Shown here one piece after another: positions 1 through 9,700 of a stretch of 36,127 nt of DNA. How positions within the stretch are numbered: position 1 is the stretch's first letter; the number at the start of each line of letters is the position of its first letter. A program made the translations under genes and the position numbers. The stretch is from an uncultured Fibrobacter sp. (GTDB taxonomy: Bacteria; Fibrobacterota; Fibrobacteria; Fibrobacterales; Fibrobacteraceae). The notes under the pieces are model-generated. The model was not told where the DNA came from and did no database searches. It saw only the letters and a list, made by a program, of their open reading frames with translations. Where the stretch lies: the NCBI GenBank assembly GCA_946183925.1, contig CAMHDS010000016.1, forward strand, positions 1 through 36,127. Reading direction: 5' to 3'.

Positions 1-935
1 TCCGGCGATTCGATTTCCTTCTTGAGTTCGAGGACGGTTGACTGGGGAAGCCCCGTATTGCGGGACACTTTTTCAACAGAATCCCCGTCCAGAAGGAGGT
101 TCTTTGCGACTTCCTTCTTCGCTTTCCGGGCCGCGCCGTATTCCCAGTACGACTTGTCGATGTCTTTCATGATGTTGCTGAGCATATATCCTGCACTAAA
201 GTTACACAATTTCACCTCGTTTTGCAATACCCTGAACACGGGATCGGTGGCGAATTCGCTGAAATCGGCTTCGCGGTTGAGCGTGTCAATGGAACGGAGC
301 CACTGGGCGATGCGGCTGCGGTCGCCGGCGAACTGTTCGGCGTGCCTAAGGAACTTGTTCACCTCGATAAGGGTTACGGTCTGCCGTTCGAAATACACAC
401 GCTGCTCCTGGTTGCGCAGCTGCACCGTGTGGAGGTAGTTCGGCGAGCCCTTGAAGGCGTCGAAGAACTGGAAACTCACCACATGCAGGTTCTCGAGCGG
501 GGTGAAATCGCCCGGCTTTTCCATACTGCTCGTAAGGCGCGCCACATAGAGGACCAGGCGGTCGCTGTACAGCGAATCGTTGTTCTCGTGCTGGACCTCG
601 ATGGAGATGCGGTCGCGGGGCACGCCGTTGCCGCGGTCGTTGGTCAGGAGCAGGTCGGGTTCGACACTACGGTACCCAAGCTCGCCTGGAATGAATGGGT
701 TCACGAGTTGCGGGTTCTCGATGCGGTCCGAACCCACAAGGTTCAACGCCGCGTTGATAAGGTCGGTAGTGAGCGTCAGGTTCTTCTCGCTGGCGAGAAT
801 CTTCTTGATGCACCCGTCGTTGTAGAAATAGACGTTCCGGTGCTCGTATTCCTTGACGATGGCATCGACATCGTGTCCGTTGTCGTTTGCGGTCTTGAGT
901 TGCTTGAGAAAGTTTGCGAATTCTTCTCTTGTCAT
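1..935 (-). CDS. Rpn family PD-(D/E)XK nuclease / putative transposase (3' end outside window)
   Basis: Reading the minus strand from an ATG at 935 gives 311 codons with no stop before the window edge, so the C-terminus is missing. The protein matches the Rpn (recombination-promoting nuclease, YhgA-like, TIGR01784-type) family. The nuclease core is visible as Asp94 in EPDLLL followed by Glu113-Val-Gln115 in SIEVQ, the usual D...ExQ variant of PD-(D/E)XK. The C-terminal part holds the family's helical segment AKNLLLDGDSVEKVS followed by TGLPQSTV. Rpn proteins are DNA endonucleases linked to RecA-independent recombination and, in some cases, phage defence. A diverged partial copy lies at 11818-12183, and both loci share the leader described at 953-1035. 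The gene is divergent from the pilin operon. The family call is confident; the role in this cell is unknown. Confidence 0.88.
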   Translation of the reverse strand, partial: MTREEFANFLKQLKTANDNGHDVDAIVKEYEHRNVYFYNDGCIKKILASEKNLTLTTDLINAALNLVGSDRIENPQLVNPFIPGELGYRSVEPDLLLTNDRGNGVPRDRISIEVQHENNDSLYSDRLVLYVARLTSSMEKPGDFTPLENLHVVSFQFFDAFKGSPNYLHTVQLRNQEQRVYFERQTVTLIEVNKFLRHAEQFAGDRSRIAQWLRSIDTLNREADFSEFATDPVFRVLQNEVKLCNFSAGYMLSNIMKDIDKSYWEYGAARKAKKEVAKNLLLDGDSVEKVSRNTGLPQSTVLELKKEIESP

Positions 936-952
936 TTTTATTCCGTTAAATG

Positions 953-1035
953 CGGGAACGCGCCCGTATCGCGGACAGGGAAAAAGCCCCGTCTGTGTAT
1001 AAGACGCTTTTTTGAGGGAAAACTTGCCTGGCAGT
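953..1035 (-). repeat. Conserved leader of the rpn gene (copy 1)
   Basis: About 30 bases (953-981) are identical to 12558-12586, and similarity continues patchily to 1035, where both copies read roughly TTTTTGAGGGAAAA and then TGCCTG. In the sense of the rpn gene the block contains a short hairpin (CGTCT...AGACG, about 987-1005) followed by a T-rich stretch, then the strictly conserved part, then the start codon about 18 bases on. It probably holds the promoter or an untranslated leader; which of these is not clear from sequence. Confidence 0.6.
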
Positions 1036-1165
1036 TTTAAATTGATGCATTTTACTCACATTCGACGCATTTCTTGCGTTAAACCATCGCGTTCCACCCC
1101 CTCTACCCTCCAAAACCGCCGTTTTCACTCCGAAAAGGCAGTTTTAACCCCCTTTGTAAAATATT

Positions 1166-1196
1166 TTGAACTATTTACGAAAAAAAAAGCTATTTT
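1166..1196 (+). promoter_or_regulatory. Possible promoter of the first prepilin operon
   Basis: TTGAAC (1166-1171) and TATTTT (1191-1196) are separated by 19 bases, inside an A-tract-rich stretch about 50 bases upstream of the first pilin start. The spacing is long and the -10 match weak, so this is only a candidate. No other promoter-like pair upstream of the operon looked better. Confidence 0.3.
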
Positions 1197-1247
1197 AACT
1201 CGGACGGTGTATTCTGCGCCGGTTTTTAGCGTATGGGAAGAGATTTT

Positions 1248-1820
1248 ATGAATGCTGGGGTTCCAACATCCGTGGAAAAGTTGAGAAGGCGCTGTGCGGG
1301 TGTCACCATGGTCGAGTTGGCGGCGGTTGTTGCCATTATGGGTATTCTCGCTGGTCTAGGGGTATCGAAACTACAGGGGGCCATTGCCAATGCTAACATC
1401 AAGGATGCGGCTTTCAACGTAACGGCCTTTATGGAACGCACCGCAAACGAGGCCCGCAGGATGAGTACCACGTTATGCGTGCAGGTGGATGCGAACAGTG
1501 CCCAAAAACTGGTGGCGTATAGGAGTTCTTGCACATCTGTAGCAGATGCCGCAAGGGTGGACAGCATCGTGCTAGAATCCCCGAACAGGATTCTTGCCGA
1601 CAACGAGGTGAATGCAAATGCGACCATTGGGAACGTAAACTTTGCAACGTCGGGAGCCGAATTTAAGCCGAAGCAAGGGCTTTCTGCTGCTCCTTCCCAG
1701 GGATTCTTTGCAGTGCAGTATGGTGGCAGGGGTGTTTTTGGAGCTGCTGTCAAGTTGAAGGACCGGAACACCTTTATTCCCATGATGAAATTCGAAGACT
1801 CCAATTGGTCAGGAATTTAG
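1248..1820 (+). CDS. Prepilin-like protein, GspH/FimT type (first gene of tip operon)
   Basis: A 190-residue protein with a class III (prepilin peptidase) leader: a basic stretch ending RRRCAG, cleavage after Gly18, then VTMVELAAVVAIMGILAG with Glu at mature position 5. The mature part starts with a hydrophobic helix that runs into an amphipathic helix and a beta-rich globular domain, as in GspH/FimT minor pseudopilins. The ATG at 1248 is preferred because GGGAAGAG lies just upstream. An in-frame ATG at 1233 has no visible ribosome-binding site and would add five residues. It heads an operon of four prepilin-like genes with gaps of 9 bases, -4 bases and 9 bases. In T2SS and T4P systems the H-I-J-K minor pilins build the fibre tip; that is the likely role. 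Assignment to H rather than another class rests on gene order and length. Confidence 0.8.
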   Translation: MNAGVPTSVEKLRRRCAGVTMVELAAVVAIMGILAGLGVSKLQGAIANANIKDAAFNVTAFMERTANEARRMSTTLCVQVDANSAQKLVAYRSSCTSVADAARVDSIVLESPNRILADNEVNANATIGNVNFATSGAEFKPKQGLSAAPSQGFFAVQYGGRGVFGAAVKLKDRNTFIPMMKFEDSNWSGI

Positions 1821-1829
1821 GGGGTTGCG

Positions 1830-2351
1830 ATGTTTTCACGGTGCATGGACCCGACAGCAAAGAAGTTCCGCCGCAAGCGCGGCATTGGCATTATGGAAAT
1901 CGTGGTGGCTGCCATGGTGCTAGGTATCCTTTACATGGGTGTTTCGAATTTGCAGAAGGGCAACCGAGAGGCGTTGTTGCGCATTAGAGGGCGTGATGGC
2001 GCCATTACGGTGGCCCAGAATATCATTGACAGCCTTGGGTCCCTTGGTCTTGCAAACTTTACGGATGAAGCTCTACCCAAGGACGATGTTGGCGATATTC
2101 GGTGGACCCTGGATACCATCAACACGAGACGTATATGGTTGGGTCAGCCGGGCCTTTTACAGGACACCATGAAGGTTGATTACTTTGCCGTGGTCACCAT
2201 ATCCCCCGACAGCGTCTACAAAGCGAAGGCGACCTCCTTGTATCGCCCGGATAGTATCTCCCATGTTTTCGCCAAGCGCCTTGATGTAAAGGTGGGCTGG
2301 TATTTCAAGGGCTCTGAGCAGTCCATTTCCGTTTCGGGGGTAATCAGATGA
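1830..2351 (+). CDS. Prepilin-like protein, GspI/PilV type
   Basis: A 173-residue protein with ATG at 1830, preceded by AGGGGG. The prepilin leader is FRRKRG (cleavage after Gly18), followed by IGIMEIVVAAMVLGILYMGV, which puts Glu at mature position 5. The rest is a short mixed domain (residues 45-173) with the periodic hydrophobic pattern of GspI/PilV minor pilins. The gene ends in a 4-base ATGA overlap with the next one, so translation is probably coupled. By position it is the I-like member of an H-I-J-K set. I-like subunits normally link the J-K tip to the rest of the fibre. It could equally be called PilV; the sequence alone does not separate T2SS from T4P use. Confidence 0.8.
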   Translation: MFSRCMDPTAKKFRRKRGIGIMEIVVAAMVLGILYMGVSNLQKGNREALLRIRGRDGAITVAQNIIDSLGSLGLANFTDEALPKDDVGDIRWTLDTINTRRIWLGQPGLLQDTMKVDYFAVVTISPDSVYKAKATSLYRPDSISHVFAKRLDVKVGWYFKGSEQSISVSGVIR

Positions 2352-3772
2352 TTCGTTTTGGACGAAAGTGCGGTTTCACCCTGGTAGAACTGCTGGTCTA
2401 TATGGCCCTGCTGAGCATTATCGTTTTGGTGGCTGGTCGGGCCTTCTCCGATTCCACCAAGTTCCGTGTCCGTACGCAGAACATGCTCCGCGCTACCCAG
2501 GAGGCGGAAAATGTTGCAATGCTTTTTAAGTCCGACGTTTCCCAGATGGGAGCCAAAAGGTCAGTAAATTCAGGAACCCCGGCAAGCGGGACGGCCGGTG
2601 ACAACTTCAGCAACGTTTACGGGGATGTGTTCATAGACCCGGACAATAGTGACTCTTCCTCCTTCCAGTTGGATTCCTCCGGCTTTTCTTTCCGTTATGT
2701 CCGCTATGATGCTCAGGGACACTATGTTGGGGTTGATGAAGCCCACTGGTTTGTAGTGGATGAAGTTTTGAAGCGTGCCTGTCGCAACATTTCGGGGGCC
2801 GCGGACTCCAGTTCCTGCAAAAGGCAGTCTGTGGACGAGGCAAAGGAGAATGCGGTAGATATTGCGACGGGAGTGAAATTCTTCCAGGTTCTTCCGGCTA
2901 GGCCGAATACGCTCGGCGGCGACGAACAGCTGTTCCCGCCCGCTATTTCCGGGGACAGTTCTTCTGTGGATTACTTTAGGCTTGTTCCCAGAAACGACGA
3001 TATAGGGAAGTTCGCGACCGTGCATGTGGAGAATGCTCTGGGCGAGGCTAATTTTGCGGGGACGGGCCAAAAACTGGGAGGCTCTGCAGGGCCGTTCTTT
3101 TCGAACTACGACAATGAGAACCAGCAGATTCTGGGTGCGGGACGCAAGGTCAGCGAACTCATCGCCATTGGTAAAGACAACTCCGCGGGGGGAGGTCTTG
3201 CCCTTTGCAAACTTCGCGGTGGCAAGCACAATGGCCGCATACTTCTTGAAAAGGATGCGGAGTACGAACTGACCTTCTATGTACCGCGGCCTTCGAGTAA
3301 CGCGGATAAGAGTTTGCTCTTTGTTCCTGGCAAGGACCACATGTCGGTGGGCTTTAGGAACTTCTTTACTGGGGAACCGCCCATGAAAACTGTAGGTGAA
3401 TCTCAGATCCGCTTAATTGATGACTTTATGTTCTTTCCGCCGCTGTCTACAAGGACTGGCGAGGGACGGAGGGTCATGCGCTTTACGGTTCCCGAAGATA
3501 TCGATTCCCTGTGTATCGCTTTCACATTCGCATTCTATTCGCCCCTGGCTTCAAAGGGGTCCATTACCATAGAAAACTTGAAACTTCGCAAACTTGCGTA
3601 TGCGAACTACGAATTTGCGGAAGGGTATAACCCAAATCCTGTGGATAAGCAAAATGTAAGGGCCATGAGATTATCTCTGCATGTTGCCCGAGGTGGGAAA
3701 GGCGGGCTGCATGGAGAAACGGACTCCATCGTTGTTGTCGTCCCAACCCCTAGCAACGGACCCAGAGATTAG
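2348..3772 (+). CDS. Prepilin-like protein, GspJ/PilW type, with extra jelly-roll-like domain
   Basis: A 474-residue protein overlapping the previous gene by ATGA. The leader MIRFGRKCG is cleaved before FTLVELLVYMALLSIIVLVAG, a textbook N-terminal helix with Glu5. GspJ/PilW proteins are usually near 200-350 residues, so this one is long. The extra mass lies about residues 245-420. There, a strand pattern (EKDAEYELTFYV, MRFTVPEDIDSLCIAF, GSITIENLKLRKL) resembles CBM4/9- or galactose-binding-type jelly-roll domains, in which an ordered beta-sandwich ends in a 'gxixIDNvxl' strand. That match is by pattern only. The C-terminus (MRLSLHVARGGK...DSIVVVVP) looks like the usual end of PilW/GspJ proteins. 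If correct, a sugar-binding-like module is built into a pilus-tip subunit. The pilin call is strong; the domain call is tentative. Confidence 0.78.
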   Translation: MIRFGRKCGFTLVELLVYMALLSIIVLVAGRAFSDSTKFRVRTQNMLRATQEAENVAMLFKSDVSQMGAKRSVNSGTPASGTAGDNFSNVYGDVFIDPDNSDSSSFQLDSSGFSFRYVRYDAQGHYVGVDEAHWFVVDEVLKRACRNISGAADSSSCKRQSVDEAKENAVDIATGVKFFQVLPARPNTLGGDEQLFPPAISGDSSSVDYFRLVPRNDDIGKFATVHVENALGEANFAGTGQKLGGSAGPFFSNYDNENQQILGAGRKVSELIAIGKDNSAGGGLALCKLRGGKHNGRILLEKDAEYELTFYVPRPSSNADKSLLFVPGKDHMSVGFRNFFTGEPPMKTVGESQIRLIDDFMFFPPLSTRTGEGRRVMRFTVPEDIDSLCIAFTFAFYSPLASKGSITIENLKLRKLAYANYEFAEGYNPNPVDKQNVRAMRLSLHVARGGKGGLHGETDSIVVVVPTPSNGPRD

Positions 3773-3781
3773 GAGGGATTT

Positions 3782-6700
3782 ATGAAGTGTGCAACGCGGA
3801 AAGTGAAATGCGTAATGAGAAAAACTGGTGTTTCCCTCATTACCGTCCTTCTGTTGATGCTTGTGGCCACCATTGCGGCCACGGCCACTTACAAGTGGAT
3901 TACCAGCGAGGGGCGTTCTAGCGCAAGTCGCCTAAGACAAAGTGAGGCTTACCAGAGTGCTGTGGCAGGCATCGAGAATACCCGGTCCTGGATGACGTTC
4001 CATGCCAACGATGTTGGCGCCCTTATCCGCCAGTACATGAACGATCAGTCCAACCCTCGAAAGGCCATAAATTTGGACAGCCGTCTCCGCTCTTTCCAGC
4101 AGGCAGGACAGGATTACCATGTGTGGCTTACCGGCGTAAACGTTGATGGAAACACCTACAAGTTGAAAATCCTTTCTAGCGGCGAAGCGGCCAACGGTTC
4201 GCGTCATAATGAGGCGGCCATACTGGTGGTGGACGGTCTTTACCAGGTCACGCTCCCGCAGACGGAACACCATGCGCACATTGATTTTGATTTTGCCTAC
4301 TATGGGGGGTCCTATACCTCTTCGGGAAAAACGGTGATGACGTCGGGAGTGGTGAACGGAAACTGGAGCGGTAACCCGCCGGAAGTAACCAACAACTGGA
4401 TTGTGACGGGAAACGCTACGTTGTCCGGAAATGACTTGAAGGTGGGACAGACTACCTGCATAGGCGGAAACCTTTCGGTCGAAAACAACGGTATTACCAC
4501 TACGGATCTCTATGTGGGCGGTGAATTTGACGGGCTCATCAAGAGAGCCAGCGGCAGTGTTTACTTTAACGGCGATGCTAAACACTCCGGAACGGGCTCC
4601 ATGGTTATAGATGGGAACCTTACCGTAAACAACATATACAGTACGGCCCAGAATGCAACTGACCGTGCTACTAGGGTGGGGGGCAACCTGTGCGTTTCCG
4701 ATTCAGGGACAATCCTTTCCAAGGGCGTTTCGGATGTGTTTCAGGTCAGCGGAAATGTGTGGATGCCGGGTCCCCAGAATTTATGGTACGGCTCTGTGGA
4801 CAAGTATGGTTGCGTGTGTAACATTTACAGCCCTGCATGGGCCAGCGATGCGAGCCATCTCGTTTCGTCTGGAACGCCGTGTACAAAATCCGGTGCTGAT
4901 TGGGGCGAAGGGAGAAATTACGTCCAGACTAGTTGCACAGGCAAGCGTCTGGCTGCCAGCGATGGCGACGTAAACACCAACAAGGGTTCCTTCAACAAAA
5001 TCATCCTAGGTACGGATGCCTCGTCCGAGGTCTACATCAACAGTGCCATAACTACGTCGACATACAATAGCCTGGCGGCAAGGTCTTACACGGAAAATTC
5101 CACCTGGAAAAGAAATTGCCCCGAAGCTAACAAGATTTCCACCAATGATGAATTCAGCATCACGATAGGTGACGGTGGCTCGAACCATGAACGTTATCCG
5201 GCCGCAAAGAATCTTTGTGGATCCTGGAGTGCCCCGCAATGGCATCCGACAGGCTTGACCGATGACTATTATCCGACCTATACGCGGGGCTGGAACAACT
5301 GGGGGGGAAGTTCCTATGCGCCTTACTCTCCGGCGGTTGCCGTTTCCGATACCATGTTTGCCATGTATTACACAGGTGGTGTGGAAGACGTGAAGTTTGG
5401 CACCTATAACCTGACAGACTGGAAAGTTTTCAAAAGTGGCGTGGATAGCAGAATCAAGTTGGGCTATGTTCGTGGAGACGGTTCTCGCTTCAACTCCAAT
5501 GTCTTTAAGCCGGTTTCCTCGGAAATTTCAAACAAGTTCTCTTCTCCTGCAGTCATCGGGGCCTACATTGTGGGCGGGGAACTGTTCTTTGACCCTAGGG
5601 ACAACGCTTATAAAGGATATAATTACGATATCGCTGCGGGCAAGGCGACGGGGTCGCCCTTTTGCAGAAAGAAATCCGGAAACGATTGGGAACCGGAATG
5701 CCGCGTGACTCCCTGGTTCAAGTCCAAGGGGACCGTTTCTAGTTCCATGCCCAACGAAAGGGAATTCGGCTGTGCCGAGGACGTGATGACAAACTGCTTT
5801 GAAATTTGGGAGCCGAGCGACAACGGTTGCGACAATTCCAAGTACTTTGTGGACGACCCGCTGGTTACGTGCTACGACGATTATCTGCCGTATGCAGAAA
5901 AGGGATGTGCTGCAAGCATTACTACGTGGCCGCAGAGTGGCTTTGAAACGGCGCTCAATAATTGCTACAGTCAAACAGTTGAAGACGATTCTCTCAGAGC
6001 AGCCAACCTTTACGGTGGTTACCTGGTGGTACACATAACCGGAGCCAATCCCGGATACAACTACGGGACTAGTGGAACCTTGAACGGCAAATTCCTCATT
6101 ATTGTGGATAACCGGGTCAAGGCGCAGAACGGTTTTCCCAAGACATCGGCGGATTCAAAGGTTTTCCTTTATCTTGAACAGGGTGCCGACAAAATTCAGG
6201 GGACTCTCGAACATTACTTTATTTACACCAAGGTGAATACTGGAACGTCTGACCAGCTCAACTTGACGGGAACCCTCTACTCACCGGCGGAACTTTGTGT
6301 AACGAACCGTTTCCAGAGTTCTACCTTGACTGTTGACCTTCCTTTAATCCAGGACCTTCGCGATGCCGGCATCATTACCGAGAATGATGGTTCCGCCTCG
6401 TGTGGTTCTGGTGGCGGTGGTGGTGCCGGTGCCGGTGGTGGTGGCGGTGCCGGTGGTGGAGCCGGAGGCGGAGGTGATGTTGTCATCATCGATAGCGACA
6501 CCAAGGACGCATACTATATTTCTATGGCCCCGCAGTTGGGTGTTTACGTGGAAACGCAGTATGAATCCGGGGAGACGTTGCCTGCAGGCAACAATAACGT
6601 GGATGTCGTGGATTCGTCATTCGTTGTGTTGCCCAGAGTTATCTACCTTCCGAGGGATCCCTATGGCACACTTTCCGACTACTACAGCATTGTTCCCCTT

Positions 6701-9700
6701 AACGGTTCTTCTCTACAGCAGAGTGGAGTGAATATCCAGTGCCCCGCGGGACTCCCTACAGATGGGGATCTCTATTCTGGTACTCTCCTGGACCAGAAAG
6801 TTTACAGATGTACCGCCAGTGCGTCGGGTTATACCAGCGTCCCGTTCTGGGTCGCGGTCAGCGAAGTACTGAGAGGAACCCCGCAGGTCTATTTTGTGGA
6901 ATCCGTCCAGGAGATGGCCCCTTCGGGTTCTGCCGAGGTCCACGCCTACATTCCTCCCCACGCAAATTCCATAACGGTCCTTGTCTCTTGCCCCACCAGT
7001 TTGCCCGGTGGCTGGACTGTCAACCCGTATAACGCCGACCCGTCGCCTGCCGCTGGGGTCTGCTCGTTTACCTTCCTCCCGGGGCAGGAGGGGGCGCAGA
7101 AGTTGTTCGACGTTACGACCAGTGGCGCAAGCAACGGAACCATCTTCTTCCAGTTGCTCCATGGCGAGGGCTATGCCCTGTCGAACCCGTTCATTTCGGA
7201 ACTTCATGTGTCCAATGTGGCTACCATCAATCGAATAGACCCGACTCCCGAAGAAATCGACGCCTATTGCGAAGCTATTCCTGATGACTGCCCCGAAGTG
7301 GGGCACCGTGACGCATCGGAATGGCCCGATTGCAAGGTGGACTCCATTACCTGGATAAAACCCTCGACGTATGCTTCCATTGTTGATACGAATAATTCCT
7401 GGACCATTCCTGCGGGAGGTGCCGGGCAACTGACTCTTATCGAGGATGAACCCATACCCGGTTGCGTGGTCATTATCCCTATGGACAACAATACCCTCAG
7501 TCGCGACACCGTCAAAGCAGACCGCTTCTACGAGCTCAGGGCCATTGCAAAGGCAAAGAAGAGTTCTGTAAAGGTGGGCTTCGCGGGCGACGTGGGCGGA
7601 AGAAATGCCAATGTGGTTATTGCCTCGGGTTCCCGTGAAGTTTCGTGCTTCTACGAAGATGTCAAGGACAGCGTTCCCAAGGCGTGTACGTTGGACCTTT
7701 ACACGGGCGATACGGTCGAGGTCTCCATTTCAAAAACTGATGGCCGGAATTCGGACTTCAATTACTGGAAATGCGAGAACAACGGCGGCAACACTTGCCC
7801 CACCACGGACCCCATTTCCAGTGCGGCATACAGGAAATTCACCATAAAGGACAACAGGGCCATTATCTACGCCCATTTTGGCGAGGTGGACCAGCACTGT
7901 TTCTTTGACGAGTTTAAGCAGGGCGGTGTGGAATGCCACGCCGGCAATCAGCAGTACTGCATAGACAAATGCGGAAACAATGCTAATTCCGTGTGCGTAA
8001 ATGCCCTTGACGATGGATCCTACTCCGATTCCAAGTGGCACCTGGTGGAAGGTTCCCTCAGCAGCATCGAGGATTCTTACGAAAGGATATCCATAGACAA
8101 TGACGCGTCCAGGGGCGATAACCGTGCCAATAGGGAAGCCGTCAAGGTGATGAGTACCACCAAGCCGGGCTTGCGCGGAACGCTCAAGGCCCTGGTACAA
8201 TTGCCAAAGGCCACCGCCAGTTACGGAAGTTTGTCCAACAACATCTCCAAATCGGGTTTCCTGCTTCATTCCAATACTACGGGAACCGAATTCCTGATGC
8301 TCAATGTCTTTGTGAACACTGCGGGCAAGTTGGCTGCAAATGTTTGCGTCAATGGTCAGGGCGGCGAATGCCGCTCGGAAACACCCAAGAGGAACGGCAA
8401 CACTCTTGATGTATCCCCGTCTTCCATGGTGATGGTGGAGGCTACGCTCACGGATTCCAATACGCTGGAGTTGACGGTGTTCTCCGGAAATTACTATGGG
8501 ACTCCGGATACCTACACAAGTTCCATTAAACTGTACGAACTTTCCACCACCTACAGTGACCGAGAACATGAGTACTTGGGCTTTAGTATGGCCGACCCCA
8601 ATTTCAAGATTTACGGCATTGGCTGGAACAGTGACGATTATGGGGCTGACGAATGCTGGGATACCTTCCCGACGGTCAAGTGTTCCTTCTCCGCCAAGGC
8701 GACTAATGGCGTTATTCCTACGGATACCATCGTGGAACCCTGGCTCGGTCATTCCGGATGGTTCGACAGCAAGAACTGTACTCCTGAGTATTATTATTAC
8801 AATGGCACGGATGCGTGCAGTGGGCAGGCCGGCATAGAGGTAGGTTGCCCCAATTCGGGATTCTACTTTAGCGGCGAAGGTGCCGGGCAGCATGGTTACC
8901 GTGATAACGGTGAGGATGTCAAGGCTGCCAAGGCTTGGCTGAGTTGCCTTAGCAACGATGACCAGGTGGTGGCATGGGCGGCCGGTACGGAAACGCGCCG
9001 TGCCCACTGCGGTCTGTTCTGGACCGGGAAGTTTGCGGAGTGTACAAACCACGCTGATTTTGGCGTGCTGGCCTCCATCAGTTCTGGGCTAGAAGGAACC
9101 TTGACCCTGGTGGGTACTGCGAACTTGCGCGACGCCAGGTTGAACATCACCCTGGAGAACCCAAACAATAGCGAAGTGGAAGTCTGGCTCCTGAGCGAAA
9201 ATGCCACATGGGGCGCAGACAATTTTGCAAGCAACTCGGTGAAGTTTACGGGAACGAGCGTGAGTTTTGACGTGGGAACATCCTTTGTGGAGGGTGCCCA
9301 GGGATTCGACCCGGAACATGTAAAGCAGGTGGTGGTCAAGAACCTTGACGATTACTCCGTGACCAATGTTTCTGTCACATCGACATGTTCGCACGCTGTG
9401 GGAATTTCCAATTGCCAGGCTGCATACAATAACCAGACGGGCAAATGGGAAATATCGGCCGACGTGAGCAACAGTGGCAAGGTGTCTGCCTATGCCATAA
9501 CAGGCCAGGTGAGTTCTTCTGACGTGGTTTCCTCTACCGATGAACCCACGGAATGGAACGACTCCCGTGCCACCTGGAAGATAACGCATAACCCCTATGG
9601 CTCTTACCAGGGCAGTACCTTTGACTTTACGGCTTCTGTTACAAACGCCAGCGGCGAGACCTTCTCCACCTCCTGCGGGAGCGTGACTATCGGCAGCACT

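Larger units (their letters stand above)
936..1247. other. Intergenic region between divergent rpn and pilin operon
   Basis: This stretch of about 310 bases holds the rpn leader (953-1035) and then AT-rich sequence leading to the pilin operon. The short open frames in it lack a credible ribosome-binding site and resemble nothing I recognise. No tRNA or other RNA gene was seen. Confidence 0.6.

Noticed and set aside
222-1040. Long plus-strand open frame opposite the rpn gene
   Set aside because: It is antisense to a clear Rpn family protein; its translation has no recognisable domain and the minus-strand protein has conserved catalytic residues.
1181-1188. A8 run upstream of the pilin operon as a phase-variation switch
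   Set aside because: The run is short, lies upstream of the coding region and there is no evidence of variation; A-tracts are common in promoter regions.
7730-9052. 440-codon minus-strand open frame inside the giant prepilin gene
   Set aside because: Shadow of a codon-biased plus-strand gene; no ribosome-binding site and no recognisable motif.
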